Of a stretch of DNA of 17,996 bases, positions 6,479 through 11,887 are shown one piece after another (position 1 is the stretch's first letter; each line of letters opens with the position of its first letter). The stretch lies in contig CAMMMI010000027.1 in the NCBI GenBank assembly GCA_946497905.1, positions 1 through 17,996 on the forward strand, written 5' to 3'. The DNA comes from an uncultured Clostridium sp. GTDB lineage: Bacteria > Bacillota > Clostridia > TANB77 > CAG-508. The notes beneath the pieces were generated by a model. That model searched no databases, had not been told where the DNA came from, and saw nothing but the letters and a program-made list of their open reading frames with translations. The position numbers were made by a program, and so were the translations under genes.

Positions 6479-7755
6479 TTTATTTTATCCTCCTTTGTTG
6501 GGCTTAAATTATCAAAAAGTGATAATTGCTCAAAATTTTTATTAGGTATAGATAATCGTTCTTGATAAATAAGATTAGTTTCTATAAAAGATTGATTAAA
6601 TTTATAAACTTTATCATAATATTTTCCTTTACATGTTATAAAATATTTTGCTCTTTTCATTACAATTCCAAGTTTTTTCAATTCTTGAAAATCAAGCAAA
6701 AAAGTTCGTCTAGCTCTGATTATTTTTTTAGCACTAATTACCCCAATTCCTGGAACTCTAAGTAATGTAAAATAATCGGCTGTATTTATTTCAATTGGGA
6801 ATTTTTCAATATTTCGCAAAGCCCATTCACATTTAGGATCTAAAATATTATTAAAATTTGGATGAGTTTCATCTAATAACTCATTTGCTTTAAAGCCATA
6901 AAATCTAATAAGCCAATCAGCTTGATAGAGTCTATTTTCTCTAAGAAGTGGAGGAGAAGAGAGCATAGGTAAATTTTTATCATTATTTACACTTATATAG
7001 GCAGAATAATACACTCTTTTCAAGTTTAATTTATTATATAAACCTTCTGACAACTTTAGAATTTTTAAATCACTTTCAGGTGTAGCACCAATAATTAATT
7101 GTGTAGTTTGACCCGCAGGTACAAAATTAGGCTTAAATTTATTTTTATCTAATCTATTTAATTTTATATTATTAGAAACATAAGACATAGGTTGTAAAAT
7201 ATTAGCTTTTTCTTTTTGCGGAGCTAGTAATTTTAAACTATTATTAGAAGGTAATTCTATATTAATACTCATTCTATCAACTAATTTGCCAAGTTTATCA
7301 ATTAAACTTTGGTCTGAGCCAGGTATGGTTTTACAATGAATATAGCCATTAAAGTTATATTCATTCCTTAATATAAGTACAGTTTTAATAAGCATTTCCA
7401 TTGTATAATTAGGAGAACGAATTACAGCAGAACTTAAAAATAGTCCTTCTATATAATTTCTCTTATAAAAATTAATAGTTAAATCAGCTACTTCTTGAGG
7501 TGTAAAAGTAGCACGTTTAACAGAATTGGAAGAACGATTGATACAGTACTTGCAATCATATATACAACTATTGCTAAATAATATTTTTAAAAGAGAAATA
7601 CATCTTCCATCAGCACCCCAACTATGGCAAATGCCTGCAAAGTTGCCATTACCTATACCAGTTGTATTATTTTTTCTTTTACTTCCACTTGAACTACAAG
7701 AAGCATCATATTTTGCTGAGTCAGCTAATATTGTTAATTTGTCTAATATTTCCAT
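6457..7755 (-). CDS. TIGR03916-type radical SAM protein, putative DNA repair/modification
   Basis: Radical SAM enzyme of the putative DNA modification/repair family. I prefer ATG 7755 (432 residues) over an upstream TTG at 7761 because AGAGGTG (7769-7763) is 7 bases from the ATG but 1 base from the TTG. The 4Fe-4S/SAM triad is CIYDCKYC (Cys64, Cys68, Cys71). An earlier conserved cluster, YDASCSSSGSKR (16-27) and GNFAGICHSWGADGRC (37-52), holds further Cys residues that are typical of this family. A helix-hairpin-helix DNA-binding segment lies near 329-350 (LLRVPGIGVISAKKII). The HhH motif supports DNA as substrate, but no lesion or modification is proven. It overlaps the DUF4130 gene by 22 bases and sits behind the strongest promoter in the window. 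Confidence 0.87.
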   Translation of the reverse strand: MEILDKLTILADSAKYDASCSSSGSKRKNNTTGIGNGNFAGICHSWGADGRCISLLKILFSNSCIYDCKYCINRSSNSVKRATFTPQEVADLTINFYKRNYIEGLFLSSAVIRSPNYTMEMLIKTVLILRNEYNFNGYIHCKTIPGSDQSLIDKLGKLVDRMSINIELPSNNSLKLLAPQKEKANILQPMSYVSNNIKLNRLDKNKFKPNFVPAGQTTQLIIGATPESDLKILKLSEGLYNKLNLKRVYYSAYISVNNDKNLPMLSSPPLLRENRLYQADWLIRFYGFKANELLDETHPNFNNILDPKCEWALRNIEKFPIEINTADYFTLLRVPGIGVISAKKIIRARRTFLLDFQELKKLGIVMKRAKYFITCKGKYYDKVYKFNQSFIETNLIYQERLSIPNKNFEQLSLFDNLSPTKEDKIKCLTGSL

Positions 7756-7817
7756 AATCAAGCACCTCTTATGATATGAGTTTTATATAAATAATATCTA
7801 AGATTATCAAATCAAAA

Positions 7818-7832
7818 CCAAACATTTGTACC
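7818..7832 (-). promoter_or_regulatory. Possible LexA (SOS) box at the radical SAM promoter
   Basis: Read on the plus strand, AAACATTTGTAC (7820-7831) matches the Gram-positive LexA pattern GAAC-N4-GTTC at 6 of 8 defined positions. It lies directly after the -10 box, over the expected transcription start, a usual repressor position. A looser relative (CAAACATTTTTTTGTA, 7859-7874) overlaps the -35. The match is imperfect, so this remains a candidate. Confidence 0.35.
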
Positions 7833-7861
7833 ATTATAACAGATAAAAAATAAAATGTCAA
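7833..7861 (-). promoter_or_regulatory. Perfect-consensus sigma-A promoter for the radical SAM / DUF4130 operon
   Basis: On the minus strand TTGACA (7861-7856), 17-bp spacer, TATAAT (7838-7833): 12 of 12 consensus bases. The leader to the ATG at 7755 is about 70 bases. A promoter this strong for a presumed repair operon is most sensible if a repressor controls it. Confidence 0.75.
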
Positions 7862-7890
7862 ACATTTTTTTGTAAAAACTTAAATTCGTA

Positions 7891-7993
7891 ATACAACAAA
7901 TAGGAAAAACTTGATTTTTCTTTTGAAAATAAAAATTGTTTATTTTCACTTTGAGCCTAAGTAACTTAAAGTTTCATATTGTTTCCTATTGTA
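7891..7993. repeat. AT-rich stretch with inverted ATAGGAAA motifs
   Basis: ATACAACAAATAGGAAAAAC (7891-7910) is inversely related to GTTTCCTATTGTAT (7981-7994), sharing the TAGGAAA core and ATACAA flank. It resembles the ends of the better-preserved element at 11075-11186. The match is short and the surroundings AT-rich, so a shared origin is only suggested. Confidence 0.3.
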
Positions 7994-7994
7994 T

Positions 7995-8042
7995 AAAAAA
8001 TTAGTTACAATTTATACTAAAAATAGTATAAATCATAACTAA
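7995..8042 (-). terminator. Rho-independent terminator of the YcxB-like gene
   Basis: Arms 8001-8019 and 8024-8042 pair over 19 bp with two adjacent mismatches and an AAAA loop. On the minus strand the stem begins at the stop codon (8041-8039) and is followed by TTTTTT (8000-7995), the classical layout. Confidence 0.7.
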
Positions 8043-8545
8043 TTATTAATAAAAGATTTAGACCTTTTTTTTATAAATCTATAAAAATCAGAAGGATTAC
8101 CAACAACAAAACCAGATTTATTTATCAATATAGCATGTGTTTTATCAATATACAAGTAAAAAGAATCAACATTTTCAAAAACTTTATATAAATCCTTGTA
8201 CTTAATTCTAATAATATTTCCATTATTATCTATAGTAAAAAAATGCTCATAAAATTCAAATGTGAAAGTTTTTTTATTCTCTATTTTTTCTTTATAATCT
8301 TTTTGAACATCTGAAACAGGTTTTATAAATCTGTAAAATATAAACCCTGTTAAAAAAATACAAAATATAATAGCTGTGCTATAAATATGAAAGTTAACTA
8401 AATATACAATGCATGTAAGTATTATAGCTATAACAATAATATTAAGTAGTATAAATTTAAAACGATATTTATTCCTATGAAATGCTAAAAATTCATTATA
8501 AGAAGTTTTAGAATATGTAGTTATATTTTTAAATAAAATTTCCAA
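8039..8545 (-). CDS. YcxB-like membrane protein
   Basis: About 168 residues, resembling the YcxB family of small Firmicutes membrane proteins of unknown function. A short cytoplasmic lead (MEILFKNITTYSKTSYNEFLAFHRNKYRF) precedes two hydrophobic helices near 31-49 and 54-72. A cytoplasmic C-terminal domain then carries FTFEFYEHFFTI, YKDLYKVFENVDSFYLYIDKTHAILINKSGF and a basic end; the 'K-D-L-x-K-(V/I)-x-E-x-x-x-x-(F)-Y-L-(Y/F)' stretch is the family hallmark. Start choice: the frame extends to a TTG at 8596, but the extra codons cover a TATAAT. TTG 8545, preceded by GTGGTGA at 5 bases, gives a family-like N-terminus, though the leader would then be very short. Terminator downstream; divergent from the CwlJ-like gene. 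Confidence 0.65.
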   Translation of the reverse strand: MEILFKNITTYSKTSYNEFLAFHRNKYRFKFILLNIIVIAIILTCIVYLVNFHIYSTAIIFCIFLTGFIFYRFIKPVSDVQKDYKEKIENKKTFTFEFYEHFFTIDNNGNIIRIKYKDLYKVFENVDSFYLYIDKTHAILINKSGFVVGNPSDFYRFIKKRSKSFINN

Positions 8546-8647
8546 TTTAATCACCACTAAAATTATATCATAATAAAATAAAAAAGTAATCACCAAAAAT
8601 AAAAAATATTAATATAGTAAAATATAATAAATGAAAAGGAGGAGATT

Positions 8648-9094
8648 GTGGGATATTCGGATAGAGAATTATTAGCAAGAATTGTGCAATGTGAAGCAGG
8701 TGGAGAGGGCGATAACGGTATGAAAGCAGTTGCAACAGTTGTAATGAATAGGGTAAATGTATCAGAAGGAGAATATTCAAGAATATCACAAGGAGGAAGT
8801 ATTAGAAATATAATATTTCAGCAAGGGCAATTTGATTGTGCAATGGAAACAATAAGAAATCAATATAACCCACAAAATATTTATAATATGAACCCAACAG
8901 ATGTGCATTATAATATTGCAGATTGGGCTTTATCAGGAAACAGACTAAATGAAATGGGAGATTGCCTGTGGTATTTAAATCCATTTAAACCTATTTGTGA
9001 TAGCACATTTCCATATAATGGGTCAGGTGTTTTTCATACTAGACTAGGGGAACACTGTTTTTATAGACCTACAGAACTTTATAGGCAAACTTAA
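8648..9094 (+). CDS. CwlJ-like spore cortex / cell wall hydrolase
   Basis: 148-residue protein made of a single SleB/CwlJ hydrolase domain with no signal peptide or peptidoglycan-binding domain, so closer in size and build to Bacillus CwlJ (about 142 residues) than to SleB. The start is GTG, placed 5 bases after a strong AGGAGG. The domain opens with SDRELLARIVQCEAGGEGDNGM, where Glu16 in QCEA aligns with the catalytic Glu of SleB. VATVVMNRV (28-36) follows, then IIFQQGQFDC (near 55-64) and a C-terminal GEHCFYRP that matches the HCFYxP end of CwlJ. Such enzymes act on muramic-lactam peptidoglycan at germination and reach the spore surface from the mother cell. The next gene is GerQ-like, the known CwlJ partner. 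A vegetative hydrolase role is not excluded. Confidence 0.82.
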   Translation: MGYSDRELLARIVQCEAGGEGDNGMKAVATVVMNRVNVSEGEYSRISQGGSIRNIIFQQGQFDCAMETIRNQYNPQNIYNMNPTDVHYNIADWALSGNRLNEMGDCLWYLNPFKPICDSTFPYNGSGVFHTRLGEHCFYRPTELYRQT

Positions 9095-9155
9095 TATTAC
9101 ATCTTATATAGTTAAAGATTATAGAGCTTTTTAGGGCTCAAAAAAAGGAGGTATC

Positions 9156-9518
9156 ATGGAAAATAATCAAGAAAATGAAAACAAAAGAGAAGATAGAAAT
9201 GTTCAAATAAATCAAAATACACCAGAAATTTTGACAAATAATATTTATACGCCGGCATTTTTAAGAGAACAGATAGGAAAACTAATGAGAGTTGAATTTT
9301 TAATAGGAACAAATAATTTAGTAGACAGAATAGGAATATTAGAAGATGTTGGGGCAAGTTATATATTACTTCGTGCAATTGAAAGTAATAACATTACATA
9401 TTGTGATATTTATTCAATTAAATTTATTACGATATCATCGTCAAATATTTATGGAAATATGAATAATTTAAACAACATGAATAATATGGGAATGAATAAT
9501 AGATATAATTTTTATTAA
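9156..9518 (+). CDS. GerQ-like spore coat protein
   Basis: 120 residues in three parts. The N-terminus (1-30) is rich in Asn, Gln, Glu and Lys. The core (about 32-96) runs YTPAFLREQIGKLMRVEFLIG, RIGILEDVGASYILLRA and CDIYSIKFITI, and the C-terminal tail is low-complexity Asn/Met ending NRYNFY. The core follows the layout of GerQ: a helix with 'I-x-x-(L)-x-(G/x)-K', a strand, 'G-x-(I/L)-E-x-(A/V)-G-x-x-(H/Y)-I-(I/L)-L', and 'D-x-x-(Y)-(I/V)-x-(F)-(V/I)-T'. In Bacillus GerQ is needed for CwlJ to localise and is crosslinked through its Gln/Lys-rich N-terminus. A perfect AAGGAGGT is 5 bases from the ATG, and it lies 61 bases after the CwlJ-like gene. Assignment is from remembered family pattern plus context; similarity to Bacillus GerQ itself is low. 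Confidence 0.62.
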   Translation: MENNQENENKREDRNVQINQNTPEILTNNIYTPAFLREQIGKLMRVEFLIGTNNLVDRIGILEDVGASYILLRAIESNNITYCDIYSIKFITISSSNIYGNMNNLNNMNNMGMNNRYNFY

Positions 9519-9551
9519 TATATTTGATTAATAATAACCATTAACCAGTAG

Positions 9552-9622
9552 TTACGATTTACAGCTATATTGGGCATAGTATATCAATAAATATACTATG
9601 CCCAATATATCTGTAATCGTAA
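9552..9622. repeat. Long near-perfect palindromic element
   Basis: Arms 9552-9584 and 9591-9622 pair over about 32 bp with one bulged T and one mismatch, around a CAATAA loop. It lies between the GerQ-like and trxB genes and could end transcription, but the stem is not followed by a U-tract. The diverged copy at 4181-4260 argues for a dispersed repeat rather than a purpose-built terminator. Confidence 0.8.
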
Positions 9623-9662
9623 ATATTAATAACCGGAATTTAAATATATTAATATTTAGCTA

Positions 9663-9691
9663 TTGCATGTAAAAAATACTAATGATATAAT
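9663..9691 (+). promoter_or_regulatory. sigma-A promoter for trxB
   Basis: TTGCAT (9663-9668), 17-bp spacer, perfect TATAAT (9686-9691). The leader to the ATG at 9775 would be about 75 bases. The dCMP deaminase promoter uses the same TTGCAT-17-TATAAT. Confidence 0.65.
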
Positions 9692-9774
9692 TTACAAAAA
9701 GAATAAATAAATTATAATGCAATAAAAATTAAATAAATTATTCAAAAATCATAAATAAGGGAAGTGTTATATAG

Positions 9775-10641
9775 ATGTATGATGTAATAATTATAGGAGC
9801 AGGACCAGCTGGTATTACTGCAAGTTTATATACACAAAGAGGAAATTTAAAAACATTAGTATTATATAATGAAAAATCAGGACTAGAAAAAGCAGCGCAT
9901 ATAGAAAACTATTATGGATTTGAAAATGGAATATCTGGCGAGACATTGTATAAAATAGGAATAGAACAGGCAAAAAATATAGGTGTAGATGTAATAAAAG
10001 AAGAAGTTACAAAAATAGAGAATAATATAGATTATTTTAAAATTGTAACACCAAAAGGAGAATACACATCAAAAGTATTAATACTATCTACTGGAAATAA
10101 AAAAAATAAACCTAAAATAAAGGGAATTGAAAAGTTTGAAGGCAAAGGTGTTAGCTATTGTGCGATATGTGATGGATTTTTCTTTAGAAATAGAAGTATA
10201 TCAGTTATTGGAAGCGGAAATTATGCAGTATCAGAAACAAATGAATTAATAAATATAGCTAATGACATAACTATATTAACAAATGGAGAAAAAGCACCAG
10301 AAATAAGAGCTGATAATGTAAATATAGATACGAAAAAAATTGAGGAAATAATAGGAGAAAATAAAGTAGAAGGTGTAAAATTTAAAGATGGTACAGAAAT
10401 TCAAACAGATGGAATTTTTATTGCTCAAGGTGTAGCAGGAAGTGCAGATTTTGCAAAAAAATTAGGAATAATCACAAATAAAGATAATATAGTAGTAAAT
10501 TCTAATATGGAAACGAATGTAAAAGGAATATTTGCATGTGGAGATTGTACAGGAGGTTTATTACAAGTATCAAAAGCAGTATATGAAGGTGCAAAAACAG
10601 GTTTAGAAACAATAAAATATATAAGAAAAAATAATAAATAA
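9775..10641 (+). CDS. trxB: Thioredoxin reductase, possibly ferredoxin-dependent (FFTR-like)
   Basis: 288-residue flavoprotein that reduces thioredoxin through a redox-active disulfide. The FAD-binding GAGPAG is at 8-13, the active-site pair Cys129/Cys132 is in CAICDGFFFRN, and the C-terminal FAD motif is IFACGDCTGGLLQVSKAVYEGAKTG (253-277). The nucleotide domain is unusual: GSGNYA (146-151) stands where NADPH enzymes have GGGDSA, and the HRRxxxR motif that holds the 2'-phosphate is missing, replaced by ILTNGEKAPEIR. The protein is also about 20 residues shorter than typical. Clostridial ferredoxin-linked thioredoxin reductases (FFTR) lack these NADPH motifs. The reductant is therefore probably not NADPH, though NADH or another family is possible. 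AAGGGAAG lies upstream; thioredoxin follows after 112 bases. Confidence 0.85.
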   Translation: MYDVIIIGAGPAGITASLYTQRGNLKTLVLYNEKSGLEKAAHIENYYGFENGISGETLYKIGIEQAKNIGVDVIKEEVTKIENNIDYFKIVTPKGEYTSKVLILSTGNKKNKPKIKGIEKFEGKGVSYCAICDGFFFRNRSISVIGSGNYAVSETNELINIANDITILTNGEKAPEIRADNVNIDTKKIEEIIGENKVEGVKFKDGTEIQTDGIFIAQGVAGSADFAKKLGIITNKDNIVVNSNMETNVKGIFACGDCTGGLLQVSKAVYEGAKTGLETIKYIRKNNK

Positions 10642-10753
10642 AAACATATATTTTACGATGATACATATTGTGAGTATTAAAAAGATAAAAATGGAAACTA
10701 TAAAAATATAGATATAAAGTTTCAAAAATATTTTAAACAAGGAGGGATAAATA

Positions 10754-11065
10754 ATGGCAGTATTAAAAATAACACAAGAAAACTTTCAAGAAGAAGTTAC
10801 AAAATCAAATATACCAGTCATAATAGATTTTTATGCAGATTGGTGCGGACCTTGTAAAATGATGTCTCCTATAATTGATAACATTGCTGAAGAATTGGGA
10901 GAAAGTGTAAAAGTAGGTAAAGTAAATATTGATGATAATAAAGATTTAGCAATGCAATTTGGAATAATGAGCATACCTACAGTTATTATTTTTAAAGAAG
11001 GAAAAGCTGAAAAAACGTTTGTTGGATTAAGAGACAAAGAAGAAATACTAAATGGCTTAAAATAG
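10754..11065 (+). CDS. trxA: Thioredoxin
   Basis: 103-residue single-domain thioredoxin, the standard length. The active site WCGPC has Cys31 and Cys34, preceded by VIIDFYADW and followed by KMMSPIIDNIAEEL. The cis-Pro loop is GIMSIPTVIIFKEGK, and the C-terminal FVGLRDKEEILNGLK is also typical. It reduces disulfides in cytoplasmic proteins and is recharged by the reductase encoded just upstream. A strong ACAAGGAGGGAT precedes the ATG at 7-8 bases. The 112-base gap to trxB contains a small hairpin (GGAAACTATA pairing loosely with TATAAAGTTTC), so the second gene could be partly independent, but no clear promoter is seen. Confidence 0.95.
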   Translation: MAVLKITQENFQEEVTKSNIPVIIDFYADWCGPCKMMSPIIDNIAEELGESVKVGKVNIDDNKDLAMQFGIMSIPTVIIFKEGKAEKTFVGLRDKEEILNGLK

Positions 11066-11074
11066 AATTTATTG

Positions 11075-11186
11075 TTTATTGAATAGGAAACAATAATTTA
11101 TTTTGATGCATAGGAAATATTGTATCAAAAATGTTTCACACAACAGATGCACACAATTTTACATACATTGTTTCCTATTCAATAAA
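11075..11186. repeat. 112-bp element with perfect 20-bp inverted ends
   Basis: TTTATTGAATAGGAAACAAT (11075-11094) recurs as an exact inverted copy at 11167-11186. Inside, TTTTGATGCA (11101-11110) pairs with TGTATCAAAA (11121-11130) apart from one G-U, and ATAGGAAA occurs once more. It fills the space between the convergent trxA and DUF1836 genes and may stop transcription both ways: on the minus strand a T run precedes the stem. MITE-like ancestry is possible, but no target-site duplication is obvious. Confidence 0.75.
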
Positions 11187-11199
11187 AAATAGTTTTAAT

Positions 11200-11724
11200 T
11201 TATTTTTTTAGAAATACTTTTTGAACATATAATTTATTAGCGATAGATTGAGTAACATTTTTCAAAATATATTGCTCTTGAGATAATCTTTTATCAAAAG
11301 TATAATCATTAACACTAAAAATAACGAAAATAGAATTTTCTAATTCTTGGCAAAAAGTATTATATGCTCTTTTTATAGGAAAATTTTTAGTAGCTAAATT
11401 AATTAATTCGTTGATATCATTAATGCTGTAAACTTGTTTCAAAGTACAAATAACAAATAATTTAGCAACATGTATTTTATTATATTTCTTCTTAACTGGA
11501 GCATCTAAAATGCCATGTTTTACGTAATTATTAATCATAGTTTTTGTAATAATTTTATTATCTTTATTATTTGTTACATTTTCCTCTTGAAAAAATTTTC
11601 CTAAAAATGTATCTAAATAGCTAACAAGTTGGTCTATATACAGATCAACACTAGGGAATTCTTTCCATCTAGGAATATGAAATTTTGAAACAGTTTTATA
11701 TATAGAATCATCTATTTTTTCCAA
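11200..11724 (-). CDS. DUF1836 family protein, probable MerR-like regulator
   Basis: 174 residues from the preferred TTG start at 11724. The frame opens further upstream (to 11778), but those codons overlap a promoter and an AGGAG (11738-11734) placed 10 bases before the TTG, and the shorter product begins MEKIDDSIYK. DUF1836 features are HIPRWKEFPSVDLYIDQLVSYL (16-37), the putative DNA-reading helix KTMINNYVKHGILDAPVKKKYNKIH (61-85), and LFVICTLKQVYSINDINELI (89-108). 'T-M-I-N-N-Y-V-K-x-G-(x)-(I/L)-x-x-P' resembles the winged-helix of MerR proteins, so DNA binding is likely; ligand and targets are unknown. It is divergent from the acyl-CoA ligase gene with back-to-back promoters, the usual position for a local regulator. 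Confidence 0.75.
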   Translation of the reverse strand: MEKIDDSIYKTVSKFHIPRWKEFPSVDLYIDQLVSYLDTFLGKFFQEENVTNNKDNKIITKTMINNYVKHGILDAPVKKKYNKIHVAKLFVICTLKQVYSINDINELINLATKNFPIKRAYNTFCQELENSIFVIFSVNDYTFDKRLSQEQYILKNVTQSIANKLYVQKVFLKK

Positions 11725-11749
11725 ATTTAATCCACTCCTTAGCATAAAT

Positions 11750-11778
11750 ATATTAACATGATTAGGAAACTTAGTCAA
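11750..11778 (-). promoter_or_regulatory. Promoter of the DUF1836 gene
   Basis: On the minus strand TTGACT (11778-11773), 17-bp spacer, TAATAT (11755-11750), 26 bases before the TTG start. Confidence 0.5.
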
Positions 11779-11786
11779 CTATTGAC
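11774..11786. promoter_or_regulatory. Candidate operator shared by two -35 boxes
   Basis: GTCAA-CTA-TTGAC is an exact palindrome of 5-3-5 that overlaps the -35 boxes of both divergent promoters. A second palindrome, AGTATT-C-AATACT (11811-11823), lies just beyond the rightward -10. Either could bind the DUF1836 protein. The first is partly explained by two facing TTGAC boxes. Confidence 0.35.
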
Positions 11787-11810
11787 AAAGTATTTTTAAT
11801 GTGTTAATGT
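11782..11810 (+). promoter_or_regulatory. Possible promoter of the acyl-CoA ligase operon
   Basis: Perfect TTGACA (11782-11787), 17-bp spacer, but a poor -10 (TAATGT, 11805-11810). Its weakness may mean that an activator is needed or that the true -10 differs. Confidence 0.4.
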
Positions 11811-11887
11811 AGTATTCAATACTAGATGATGTGGATATCAATGTCGAAAAAACAATATTTTTGAACAATGAAAGGAATGTGTTTAAA

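Noticed and set aside
8590..8647. Possible sporulation (sigma-K or sigma-E) promoter before the CwlJ-like gene
   Set aside because: ATATAGTA resembles part of the sigma-K -10, but without the leading C and in very AT-rich sequence; many similar matches would arise by chance.
11831..11887. GTG start at 11831 for the acyl-CoA ligase
   Set aside because: No ribosome site precedes it, whereas ATG 11888 has AAAGGAAT as in the next two genes.
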